From contig JAOPJZ010000025.1 in NCBI GenBank assembly GCA_025517525.1, positions 1 through 49,940 of the forward strand: a DNA stretch of 49,940 bases, read 5' to 3'. Within the stretch, counting starts at the first letter, position 1; the number at the start of each line of letters is the position of its first letter. The stretch is from Natronosalvus hydrolyticus (GTDB taxonomy: Archaea; Halobacteriota; Halobacteria; Halobacteriales; Natrialbaceae). The notes beneath the pieces were generated by a model. It was not told where the DNA came from and searched no databases. It worked only from the letters and a program-made list of their open reading frames with translations. Below, in pieces: positions 42,403 to 49,940 of this stretch. Position numbers and translations under genes: made by a program.

Positions 42403-43401
42403 TTACTTTCCTTTCGTATTCTCGTCACTCGTCTCCGTCGTTTCGTCTTCCTCTCCGTCTTCGTCCACGTCGCCTTCATCGTCCGGCCCTTCGACGGATT
42501 CTTCGATCAGTTCCGCAACCTGATCCTCTCGAGGACGTCGCTCGACGCGTTTTTCGACTGACTCGACCTGTTCTTGGACTTCGCTCACCTGTTTTTCGAC
42601 GGTTTCGCCAACGGTTTCTTCAACCGTTTCTTCGACTTTCTCGCCGACCTTCTGCTCGACGGTTTCCCCAACAGTCTCCTCAACCGTTTCTTGGACTTTC
42701 TCACCGACCGTTTTCTCCACGGTTTCGCCGACGGTTTCTTCAACCGTTTCTTCGACTTTCTCGCCGACCGTTTGCTCGACGGTTTCCCCAACAGTCTCCT
42801 CAACCGTTTCTTCGACTTTCTCGCCGACCGTTTGCTCGACGGTTTCCCCAACAGTCTCCTCAACCGTTTCTTCGACTTTCTCACCGACCGTTTTCTCCAC
42901 GGTTTCGCCGACGGTCTTTTCCACGGTCTCACCGACGGTTTCTTCGACTTTCTCACCGACCGTTTTCTCCACGGTTTCGCCGACGGTCTTTTCCACGGTC
43001 TCACCGACGGTTTCTTCGACTTTCTCGCCGACCGTTTTCTCCATGGTTTCGCCGACGGTCTTTTCCACGGTCTCACCTACCTTTTCATCAACCGTTTTCT
43101 CGACAGTCTCGCCAACAGTCTTTTCCACCGTCTCGCCAACCGTTTTCTCGACGCTCTCGCCAACTTTTTCGTCAACCGTCTTTTCGACCGTTTCACCGAC
43201 GGTTTCTTCAACCACTCGAGTCATCCACTCGGGGTCGAATCGGGCCATCTTCCAGAGCACGTGGACCAGATACGCCGAGAACACACCAATCCCGAACGCG
43301 ACACCGATCTGGGCATCGAAACCGGCGATGAGTGCGATAGCAGTAAAGATCAAGATACCGTAGGCGATATCTACGATGGCATCAACGTGTGTGGCTCTCA
43401 T
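42403..43401 (-). CDS. Membrane protein with period-4 valine repeat array
   Basis: This 332-residue protein begins with two hydrophobic helices (about residues 10-30 and 33-52). From residue 64 to about 265 almost every fourth residue is Val, in units such as VGETVEKTVGEKVEET. The array then switches to a canonical heptad (VSEVQEQVESVEKRV) and ends in a basic patch and a long acidic tail. The array is rich in Glu, Lys and Thr. A 4-residue period does not fit an ordinary 7-residue coiled coil. No family is recognised. The repeat DNA also creates a very long antisense frame that is an artefact. Confidence 0.78.
   Translation of the reverse strand: MRATHVDAIVDIAYGILIFTAIALIAGFDAQIGVAFGIGVFSAYLVHVLWKMARFDPEWMTRVVEETVGETVEKTVDEKVGESVEKTVGETVEKTVGETVEKTVDEKVGETVEKTVGETMEKTVGEKVEETVGETVEKTVGETVEKTVGEKVEETVGETVEKTVGETVEKTVGEKVEETVEETVGETVEQTVGEKVEETVEETVGETVEQTVGEKVEETVEETVGETVEKTVGEKVQETVEETVGETVEQKVGEKVEETVEETVGETVEKQVSEVQEQVESVEKRVERRPREDQVAELIEESVEGPDDEGDVDEDGEEDETTETSDENTKGK
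42601..43200. repeat. Near-perfect 60-bp and 72-bp DNA tandem repeats
   Basis: Five 60-bp units (starting near 42601, 42661, 42721, 42781, 42841) are close copies, some nearly identical, and encode 20-residue repeats. Two 72-bp units follow (42901-42972 and 42973-43044), encoding 24 residues, then more degenerate copies to about 43200. The nucleotide identity, beyond protein identity, suggests recent expansion by slippage or unequal exchange. Confidence 0.85.
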
Positions 43402-43561
43402 CGAGAGTCACCACACTCGAGACGATTTCTCGTTCGTTTAGCCAGTACGACCGATTCCGTCTGTCCATCGGTTCGCCGCTCGCTGACGACACATCTCACT
43501 CGTCGATACATACTGATCGAAGAGAGGGCATCGTCGGATGAAACGTTTGGGGTTTGGAACG

Positions 43562-43583
43562 CCCGAAGAGCGGTGTCTTCGGG
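43562..43583. promoter_or_regulatory. 8-bp hairpin in the bax1 upstream region
   Basis: CCCGAAGA-GCGGTG-TCTTCGGG is a perfect 8-bp stem with a 6-nt loop about 75 bp before the bax1 ATG. The 255-bp gap between the divergent repeat-protein gene and bax1 holds no other gene I can support. Confidence 0.4.
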
Positions 43584-43656
43584 TCGGTCAACCGCTGCTT
43601 TTGATCGCACGCTCGAGCGTATCGCTTTTGCCAACTGCGTACAGACTGTCGGTCGA

Positions 43657-45162
43657 ATGCTGCGCAAGGACTTGCTCCGGGTTTCACGAGCCGGTGGCGG
43701 CTACCAGCCACAGTTTGCCGGCCGGGAGCACCGCCCGCTCGCTGCTCGCGTCATCGGGACGTTCCAGGGCCATCTGGGTGAAACCCGAGGCGACCTTGAG
43801 ACCGCGCTCGCTGACCTCGAGGGGGAGACAGCCGATTTCAAACTCGTTCGCGGGTTCGCCGCCTTGCTCGAGCGTGAAGCGTCCTTCGAAACCGACGCGC
43901 CGGTCGACCCCGAACGGGCTCGTCCTGTTGTCTTCGAAGCAGCGGAAACGGTCGGCGTCGTCACCGAATCCGAGCGACTCGCAGCACTCGAATCCGCCGG
44001 AAACACCCTCGAACTGACACCCGAAACGGTCGAGATGAGCCTGTTCGCCGACCTCGAGGACCGACAGGTGCTTTGGGATCTCGACGTGCCTTGGACGCCC
44101 GACGAACTGCTCGCCCAGTACAACCTGTCGCTGGCACAGACGGCCCTGTTCGACGCCACGAGCGTCCGGATTCGCTCGTCGGATCCCAAGGCGCTCGTCT
44201 CGGCGGTCAAACGGCTTCGGCTCCTGTACGAAATCGAGCGGACGGATGCGGGTCGGGTCGTCGTCGTGACGGGGCCGAACGCGCTCTTTCAGGCTACTCG
44301 ACGGTATGGGACCCGGTTTGCTCGGCTCCTTCGAACCGTGGTCGGGGCCTCGGAGTGGTCACTCGAGGCAGCAATCGACGACCGCGGGACTGAACGAGTC
44401 CTTCAACTCTCGCAAGCGGATCCACTTCGAGCCCCTGACGCGGAACCCGTAACCGATGTGACGTACGATAGCGACGTCGAAGCCGACTTCGCGACCCGAT
44501 TCGAAGCACTGGACCTCGAGTGGGACCTGCATCGGGAACCGGAGCCACTGGCAACCGGTACACGGGTGATGATCCCCGATTTTGCCTTCGACTATCAGCA
44601 CGCCGACTTTCGAGTCTACTTCGAGATTATGGGGTTCTGGACGCCCGAGTACGTCGAAAAGAAACTCGGGCAACTCGAAGACCTCGAGGACGTCGAGATG
44701 GTAGTCGCCGTGGACGAATCGCTCGCCGCCGAGGCCGAAATCGAAGCGCGCGACCATCGGGCGATCCCCTATCGTAACCGCGTCCGCGTCAAGGACGTCG
44801 TCGACGTTCTTCGATCCTACGAACGCGATCTGATCGATGAAAGCGTTGCCATACTCCCCGATTCTCTGATACCCGAAGCCGACGTCTGTACCCTCGAGTC
44901 GCTCGCCGACGAACACGAGGTGAGCGAAGCGGCACTCGATTCGGTGACCTTTCCCGAACACGAGCGTCTCGGTCGAACGCTCGTTCGACCTGCCGTCCTC
45001 GAGAGCCTCGAAGCCGATCTCGAGGAAGGGCTGACGCTCGAAACTGTCGAATCACGCTTCGAAGCGTACGAACTCGAGGAGACGAGTGCCGTCCTTTCGA
45101 AACTCGGCTACCGCATCGAGTGGGAGGGGTTGGGCGGTGGAGTGCTCCGCCGATCCTCATGA
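43657..45162 (+). CDS. bax1: Bax1-like nuclease (DUF790)
   Basis: This 501-residue protein is a DUF790/Bax1 structure-specific nuclease. Its N terminus (MLRKDLLRVSRAGGGYQPQF) and the catalytic segment DFAFDYQHADFRVYFEIMGF with the following WTPEYVEKKL are diagnostic. Bax1 partners archaeal XPB helicase in repair of DNA junctions. No XPB gene is in this window, so the usual pair is split here. ATG 43657 is chosen; the frame runs open far upstream only because it is antisense to the repeat gene. Confidence 0.88.
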   Translation: MLRKDLLRVSRAGGGYQPQFAGREHRPLAARVIGTFQGHLGETRGDLETALADLEGETADFKLVRGFAALLEREASFETDAPVDPERARPVVFEAAETVGVVTESERLAALESAGNTLELTPETVEMSLFADLEDRQVLWDLDVPWTPDELLAQYNLSLAQTALFDATSVRIRSSDPKALVSAVKRLRLLYEIERTDAGRVVVVTGPNALFQATRRYGTRFARLLRTVVGASEWSLEAAIDDRGTERVLQLSQADPLRAPDAEPVTDVTYDSDVEADFATRFEALDLEWDLHREPEPLATGTRVMIPDFAFDYQHADFRVYFEIMGFWTPEYVEKKLGQLEDLEDVEMVVAVDESLAAEAEIEARDHRAIPYRNRVRVKDVVDVLRSYERDLIDESVAILPDSLIPEADVCTLESLADEHEVSEAALDSVTFPEHERLGRTLVRPAVLESLEADLEEGLTLETVESRFEAYELEETSAVLSKLGYRIEWEGLGGGVLRRSS

Positions 45163-45218
45163 GCGAGTGACCAGTGTCAGGCGTCGTCGATTTTGGATGA
45201 ACCCTCAAGGTGCCCATA

Positions 45219-46361
45219 TCAGGCGCGCCAGCGCATCGGTGACTCGTTCAGCCGTTCGACGCCGTCGTCGGTGACGAGAACCAGATCTTCGAGTCTGACC
45301 CCGAACTCGCCTTCAAGGTAGATCCCCGGTTCGACGCTGAACACCATTCCCGGCTCGAGCGTGGTCTCGTTCCCCTCGACGATATATGGCGGTTCGTGCA
45401 CCTCGAGACCGACGCCGTGGCCGGTTCGGTGGACGAAGGCATCTCCGTATCCCGCCTCCTCGATGATGTCTCGGGCGATGCGGTCGACGGATGCGGCGGT
45501 GACGCCCGGTTCAGCGTGTTCGACGGCGGCCTCCTGGGCTGCACGAACTGTCTCGTGGACGGTTTCGTACTCGCCTGGGGGCTCGCCATCGAAAACTATC
45601 GTCCGGGTCTGATCACCCGGGTAACGAGCGCTTCCGGCCTCGAGATCCGCCGGAACGAACGCACCAAAGTCGAGGACTACAGGGTCACCAGCCTCGATTC
45701 GCTTCGCACCTGGGTGATGGTGCGGTCTGGCACCGTTTGGTCCTGCAGCGACGATCGAATCGAACGAGGGCTCGAGGCCGTCTTCCACCGTCAGCAACCG
45801 ATCGATTTCATCCGCGAGTTTGGCTTCGGTCATCCCGATGATTTCGTCACCGCGCTCGCGCAACCGCATCGAAACCCGATCGGCCAACTCGCCAGCCTTG
45901 CGGAGTGCGTCTCGTTCCACCGAATCTTTCGTGATTCGCAGCGGCCCCACGACAGAACTCGCTAACCCATACGTCGCGTCGGGGCGAATCCGTCGAACGT
46001 CCTGGGCAAAGACTGTCCACATACGGTCGTCGAGCAAGATGGTGCTGTCATCGGTCACGTCCGTGACACCATACTCCGCGAGGACCGTATCGAGAATTGC
46101 GACGGGGTCGTCACCGTCTCCCCAGCACCGAAAGTCACCGATTGGGGCTTCCTCGAGTTCGGCTTCGTACATTGTCGGGGCGACCATCTGCGGTGTCCCA
46201 TCGGCTGGCACGATGTACAGGAAGTGGCGCTCCGAGGGTGATTCTTCGATCCCTGCGAGATAGGTCAGATTCGGGCCCGGTGAGAGTATCACGACGGCAG
46301 CATCGGCTGTCTCGAGTCGCTTCTGGCAGGCCGCGATTCGATTCGTAAACGGGTGTTCCAT
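45219..46361 (-). CDS. M24 family Xaa-Pro aminopeptidase-like protein
   Basis: This 380-residue two-domain peptidase has a creatinase-like N domain (1-155) and a pita-bread C domain with all five metal ligands: Asp230 (VVLDFGAF), Asp249 (GDQTRT), His314 (GHGVG), Glu343 (VEPG) and Glu357 (RLEDL). There is a longer than usual loop between the first two Asp (about 18 residues). It probably removes N-terminal residues before proline. ATG 46361 is chosen; the frame upstream to 46526 is not credited. It converges with bax1, 56 bp apart. Confidence 0.87.
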   Translation of the reverse strand: MEHPFTNRIAACQKRLETADAAVVILSPGPNLTYLAGIEESPSERHFLYIVPADGTPQMVAPTMYEAELEEAPIGDFRCWGDGDDPVAILDTVLAEYGVTDVTDDSTILLDDRMWTVFAQDVRRIRPDATYGLASSVVGPLRITKDSVERDALRKAGELADRVSMRLRERGDEIIGMTEAKLADEIDRLLTVEDGLEPSFDSIVAAGPNGARPHHHPGAKRIEAGDPVVLDFGAFVPADLEAGSARYPGDQTRTIVFDGEPPGEYETVHETVRAAQEAAVEHAEPGVTAASVDRIARDIIEEAGYGDAFVHRTGHGVGLEVHEPPYIVEGNETTLEPGMVFSVEPGIYLEGEFGVRLEDLVLVTDDGVERLNESPMRWRA

Positions 46362-46545
46362 AAATGGACATTCGAACCACGCACCTTCAACGTGCCTGCC
46401 TGCGTTCGATCCTGCAAATTGTCGGCGGCCAGCAGTCCACATCTCGACCGGGCTATCGGGCACACAGGGACATCGTCCCGCTGAGCCACTAAACCGGGAT
46501 TTCGCTCCATCGAACAGAACAACCAATCAAGAGGTCTACTCGAGG

Positions 46546-46572
46546 TTTTTATTTCCGGGCGGCGAAAGGTGA
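46546..46572 (+). promoter_or_regulatory. TATA and Shine-Dalgarno of the DoxX gene
   Basis: TTTTTATTT at 46546-46554 is about 25-30 bp upstream of ATG 46577, and AAAGGTGA at 46565-46572 matches the 16S anti-SD consensus GGTGA with a 4-nt spacer. This is one of the few genes here with a recognisable ribosome binding site. Confidence 0.5.
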
Positions 46573-46576
46573 CGGG

Positions 46577-47113
46577 ATGACGCCACCGACTGACACCGCC
46601 GACGGTGACAACCCGCCTGCAGACCAACTCGAGGCGGCTCGAGCGTGGCTCGATTCGGCCGACCGGACGATTATCTCGCACATGGACCGGCTCGCTGTCC
46701 CCGTCTTGCGCGTCGCACTGGGTGTCGTATTCATCTGGTTCGGCGGCCTGAAAGTCATCGGTGGGAGCCCGGCCGCCGACCTGGTGGCGGCGACGGTGTA
46801 CGTCGTCCCGCCGGAACTGTTCGTACCGATTCTGGGCGTCTGGGAGGTCCTAATCGGCATCTGTCTGCTTTACCGGCCGTTGATCAGGCTCGGTATTTTG
46901 CTGCTGTTCCTCCAGATGCCGGGGACCTTCCTGCCCATCGTGTTGTTGCCATCGGTCGTCTTCGAGACGTTTCCGTACGCGCTAACGGTCGAAGGCCAGT
47001 ACATCGTCAAAAACCTCGTGATCATTGGGGCGGCCCTCGTCGTTGGCGCGACCGTCCGCAAGGGGGACAAACGGGTGACCGAGGACGTTCGTCCGTCAGA
47101 TTCGGAAACGTAG
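46577..47113 (+). CDS. DoxX-like membrane protein
   Basis: This 178-residue protein has four hydrophobic segments, including VPVLRVALGVVFIWFGGLKV typical of DoxX/DUF417 proteins, and acidic disordered ends. DoxX relatives are linked to redox or thiol metabolism, but the exact role here is not visible. It is followed by otsA after 99 bp on the same strand. Confidence 0.8.
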   Translation: MTPPTDTADGDNPPADQLEAARAWLDSADRTIISHMDRLAVPVLRVALGVVFIWFGGLKVIGGSPAADLVAATVYVVPPELFVPILGVWEVLIGICLLYRPLIRLGILLLFLQMPGTFLPIVLLPSVVFETFPYALTVEGQYIVKNLVIIGAALVVGATVRKGDKRVTEDVRPSDSET

Positions 47114-47212
47114 CCACGAGCAAATAGCCTGAAATCTGTTGACATCGTTATCAGGGGCCTGTATGTGCAGGGCGCGTACGAACACGTGCGGGGGGTGAGG
47201 GGATAGCCACTG

Positions 47213-48880
47213 ATGGAATCGAACGAGCGGCGCGAGGCGCTGAGACAGGCATGGCGATCAACAAACGGACAGGGTTTCGAGCGTTCGAGGGCGAAGCTAC
47301 GGGCGGATGGTGGGGCAACCGACGTCTTGCTGGACACGCTGATCGTCGCCTCGAATCGACAGCCTTACCGCCACCAGTGGGCGGATGACACGATGTCGGA
47401 GTCGAAATTTGAGTCGCTGAAGGAGGGTAACCCATCTGCACTGTCAATCAGCGTTGACGAGCCAACTGGCGGACTCACTGCCGGCCTTGACCCAGTGATG
47501 CGAGCGACTGGCGGCACCTGGATTGCCTGGGGTGACGGAAACGCTGATCGAGTCGTCACTGACGAGGATGACTGTGTCGCGGTGCCACCGGATGCCGACG
47601 ATCAGTACACGCTCCGTCGCCTCTGGCTCTCTGACGAAGCCGTCGATGGGTATTATGCCGGGCTGAGCAATCGCGTTCTCTGGCCACTGTGTCACGATCG
47701 CCCGGACCTCGTATCGTTTCGACCGACCGATCTGGCCTGGTATCGTCGCGTCAACCGGCAGTTTGCGGCTGCTATTCGTACCCACGCAACACCGAACGCG
47801 GGTATCTGGATACAGGACTACCACCTCGGCCTGGTCCCATCGTACCTCGTCGACGAACTGCCGCCCGGGACTACCCTCGGCGTCTTCTGGCACATTCCGT
47901 GGCCGACACCCGATGTATACGAATCCTGTCCGTTCGGGCGTGAACTGCTTGTTGGGTTACTCGGTGCCGACGTACTCGGTTTTCATCTCGAGTCGTATGC
48001 AACCCGGTTTCTCGAGTGCGTTGACCGGTTCGTTCCGTCGGCCCAAATCGACCGCAGCGAGCGGGCGATTCGACACGACGGCACGGCCACGAAACTCGTT
48101 GCGTCACCGATGGGTGTCGACACCGCGAACTACGAGCGTCGCGCTCGAGCCGGTAACAGGGCGCGTTGGGAATCGTTGTGTGAGCGATATGGTATTGACC
48201 CCACCTGCCATATTGGCATCGGTGTCGACCGTCTCGATTATACGAAAGGAATTCCCGAACGCCTCGAGGCGCTCGAGCAGTTCTTCGAGAACCATCCGGA
48301 CTGGCGGGGCTCGTTTACGTTCGTCCAGAAGGCAACGCCGAGCAGAACTGGCATTCCCGCCTACGACCGACTAGGTGACCGCGTTCGTCGGCGAGTCGAG
48401 CGACTACAAGCCCGGTTCGGCACCGACACCTGGCAGCCGGTTGTATACACCGAGGATATCCTGCCGGTTGAGGACCTCGTTGCCCTGTACCGACGTGCCG
48501 ACCTGGCAATCGTCAGTTCACTCTGTGACGGGATGAACCTGGTCGCCCAGGAGTTCGTTGCGTCGTCGGTTGATGACGACGGCGTGTTGGTACTCGGTAC
48601 CGATGTCGGCGCTGCTGAGGTGCTCGGTCCCCACGCGTTGTTGGTTGATCCAACCGACACACCACAGTTTGCCGATCGGATCCACGACGCACTGACTATG
48701 TCGACCTCGGAAGTCCGGTCGCGCATGCGGGCGATGCGCCAGGTGGTAACTGCCCACCGCCTCGAGGCGTGGATGGGCGAGCAGTTAGAATATCTTGCAC
48801 AGAATCCACTCCAGTCGGGTCGCCGCCCGAAAAACCATTCATCTGACAGGTGGCACATTCCAGACAACATCGACCAGTGA
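47213..48880 (+). CDS. otsA: Alpha,alpha-trehalose-6-phosphate synthase (GT20)
   Basis: This 555-residue glycosyltransferase of family GT20 forms trehalose 6-phosphate, the first step of trehalose synthesis, a compatible solute in osmotic stress. Diagnostic segments are WIQDYHLGLVPSYLVDELPP, VFWHIPWPTPDVYESCP, GVDRLDYTKGIPERLEALEQ and SSLCDGMNLVAQEFVAS. About 40 residues precede the usual IVASNR start, and a short basic C-terminal tail follows the fold. No trehalose-phosphate phosphatase gene is adjacent. The sugar donor cannot be told. Confidence 0.9.
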   Translation: MESNERREALRQAWRSTNGQGFERSRAKLRADGGATDVLLDTLIVASNRQPYRHQWADDTMSESKFESLKEGNPSALSISVDEPTGGLTAGLDPVMRATGGTWIAWGDGNADRVVTDEDDCVAVPPDADDQYTLRRLWLSDEAVDGYYAGLSNRVLWPLCHDRPDLVSFRPTDLAWYRRVNRQFAAAIRTHATPNAGIWIQDYHLGLVPSYLVDELPPGTTLGVFWHIPWPTPDVYESCPFGRELLVGLLGADVLGFHLESYATRFLECVDRFVPSAQIDRSERAIRHDGTATKLVASPMGVDTANYERRARAGNRARWESLCERYGIDPTCHIGIGVDRLDYTKGIPERLEALEQFFENHPDWRGSFTFVQKATPSRTGIPAYDRLGDRVRRRVERLQARFGTDTWQPVVYTEDILPVEDLVALYRRADLAIVSSLCDGMNLVAQEFVASSVDDDGVLVLGTDVGAAEVLGPHALLVDPTDTPQFADRIHDALTMSTSEVRSRMRAMRQVVTAHRLEAWMGEQLEYLAQNPLQSGRRPKNHSSDRWHIPDNIDQ

Positions 48881-49102
48881 TTCCTTACCCCCTATGGTAT
48901 ATTTCTTCGATATGTATGTTCGACATAGATTCATTAGAAATGTGATGTATTGTTGACAATCGTCCCGGAGATGCCCGGTTGTTCCGTCACTATTTTACGG
49001 TCCGGCTTGGTACACGAGAGAAGAGATGGCGGCCAAACCAACAAACACAATTTCCTCCAGCATATTACGGCCACCGTCAGCCCCAACTGAGCGTGAGTAT
49101 CT

Positions 49103-49486
49103 GTGAAACTGCGACAACCCACTGACTTCCTTATTCTCGAGGCACTCGAGGATACCGGACGAAACGTAGCAACTAACCTGGCACCATATACGGGAAAAAG
49201 CCGGAAGAATATCAACACCAGACTGCCCGTACTCGAAGATTACGGACTCGTGAAGAAGATCGGCCCGGCAGAACGGTCCGGCCTGTACGAAATTACTCGG
49301 CTCGGTCGCACAGCCCTTATTTACGCCGACCAGTACGACGATGTCGACGACTTTGAGGCCCTGATTCGCGGCCCGAAAACCGATGGAACGGCGGGGGCAG
49401 ACCAGGGTGCCGTCGTCCGTGGCCAACCAGACGGCGAAACAGCTGACGAAGACGCTGGCAACCGCTCGGAAACGTCTACCGAGTAA
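49103..49486 (+). CDS. PhiH1-type winged-helix repressor family protein
   Basis: This 127-residue protein starts at GTG 49103 (MKLRQPTDFLILEALEDTGR). Its winged-helix (ATNLAPYTGKSRKNINTRLPV and GLVKKIGPAERSGLYEIT) matches the haloarchaeal virus PhiH1 repressor family, which is common in haloarchaeal chromosomes, proviruses and islands. A low-complexity acidic tail follows (about 90-127). Nothing else viral is seen in the window, so provirus membership is only possible, not shown. Confidence 0.8.
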   Translation: MKLRQPTDFLILEALEDTGRNVATNLAPYTGKSRKNINTRLPVLEDYGLVKKIGPAERSGLYEITRLGRTALIYADQYDDVDDFEALIRGPKTDGTAGADQGAVVRGQPDGETADEDAGNRSETSTE

Positions 49487-49860
49487 CCCCGGTTTTCGTA
49501 TCCGACTTGACTATCCGCCGTTTCCTGTCTTTCCGATTCGCCAATAATAGTTTAAGCCTGATACAGATCGTTGTACCGTTTCATCGATAATCACTCGAAC
49601 GAGGTAGCGATCACCGATAACGAAGCATCACAGATTGTAATACTCGAGCGTCCTGTGATCGGTCAATAGGGCGATTACAGGCCGGTTTTTGGTTACTCGG
49701 ATGAAGCCACTGTTCGTGACTGTGTCGACACCGAGCCGTCATGTTTTTGTCACGGTTGGAAACTATCGTGATAATGTGAGTCATGTGTTCCTCTCTCGGT
49801 GGCGATTCGAATCCGTGCCCTTAAGTGTGTGACCGGGAAAGGATCTAATCCAGAAGAAAA
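49487..49860. other. Gene-free segment near the right end
   Basis: I find no credible ORF over these 374 bp on either strand, no tRNA and no clear repeat. Several AT-rich stretches could be promoters for genes beyond the window. The region follows the PhiH1-type repressor. Confidence 0.5.
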
Positions 49861-49867
49861 CCAATGC

Positions 49868-49928
49868 ACCTCCCCGCGTAAGCGAGGTAGGGAAGGGTGA
49901 ATGCATGCCAGCCGTCTACTGGCGTGCA
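49868..49928 (+). other. Two hairpins near the right edge, possible structured RNA
   Basis: CCCCGC-GTAA-GCGAGG (about 49873-49888) forms a short stem closed by a GNRA-type GTAA tetraloop (one mismatch). TGCATGCCAG (49902-49911) pairs with CTGGCGTGCA (49919-49928) around a 7-nt loop, with one G-T wobble. Between them lies TAGGGAAGGGTGAATGC. The order (hairpin, GGGAA, GGTGAAT, later ACTG) is faintly like a cobalamin riboswitch, but the window ends here. Confidence 0.3.
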
Positions 49929-49940
49929 GATGACACCGTA

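Noticed and set aside
42574..43656. N-terminal extension of Bax1 with Phe/Leu/Asp-rich repeats
   Set aside because: It is antisense to the valine repeat gene; Bax1 family proteins start at the MLRKDLL ATG.
46380..46500. tRNA-like pieces on the minus strand (TAGTGGCTCAGCGGGAC and GGTTCGAATGTCC) upstream of the M24 gene
   Set aside because: I could not pair acceptor and T stems, and no anticodon arm is consistent, even allowing an intron. At most a decayed fragment.
49873..49940. RNase P RNA or SRP RNA end
   Set aside because: The sequence lacks the conserved core motifs of either RNA that I can recognise.

Overview
The window is chromosomal DNA of a halophilic archaeon, most likely of the Natrialba/Natronorubrum/Haloterrigena type. 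The evidence is an acidic proteome (Asp/Glu-rich surfaces, few Lys), frequent CTCGAG sites, leaderless promoters with TATA-like boxes about 25-30 bp upstream of start codons, Tat/lipobox and PGF-CTERM export signals, and archaeal families such as DacZ, Nop5/fibrillarin, PhoU with an AbrB domain, TrmB regulators, Mrp, Bax1, gamma-glutamylcysteine ligase and a PhiH1-type repressor. The genus is an inference.

Layout. 0.1-1.7 kb: diadenylate cyclase dacZ plus a short MscS-like partner. 2.0-6.1 kb: phosphate uptake operon pstS-pstC-pstA with no pstB, divergent from an AbrB-PhoU regulator across a promoter region with inverted repeats. 6.1-17.2 kb: mixed housekeeping genes (HTH regulator, YdjM-like protein, GNAT, a divergent Gfo/Idh/MocA-ThuA pair, an eIF2B-like protein lacking the isomerase Cys, Mrp ATPase, MFS transporter, UDG-like protein). 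17.3-18.9 kb: tRNA-Ser(TGA) with a copied 3' end, then a PiT phosphate transporter. 19.0-26.8 kb: aminotransferase, exported metzincin, a stem-loop element, a 26-bp tandem repeat, UshA-like phosphatase, Usp, MscS channel, TrmB regulator and a 47-residue zinc-ribbon protein. 26.9-32.4 kb: tRNA-Leu(CAA), also with a copied 3' end, and a 1734-residue cell-surface subtilase. 32.6-41.8 kb: IMPase, Lrp, DUF63, a second TrmB-type regulator, Nop5-FlpA, an NAD kinase-phosphatase fusion, gshA and a winged-helix protein. 41.9-49.5 kb: Usp, a membrane protein with a long period-4 valine repeat, Bax1 nuclease, M24 peptidase, DoxX-like protein, OtsA trehalose phosphate synthase and a PhiH1-type regulator. 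The last 454 bp hold no gene but end in two RNA-like hairpins.

Themes. Phosphate handling appears twice (pst/PhoU and PiT). Osmotic and stress functions recur (c-di-AMP synthesis, two MscS-type proteins, trehalose phosphate synthesis, two Usp proteins). The most unusual features are the two class II tRNAs that share the same trailer architecture (duplicated tRNA 3' end plus an inverted T-arm copy about 40 nt downstream), the NADK-IMPase fusion whose domain order is opposite to the methanogen enzyme, the period-4 valine repeat protein, the pst operon without its ATPase, and the eIF2B-like protein with Asp in place of the catalytic Cys. No CRISPR array, complete insertion sequence or rRNA was found.
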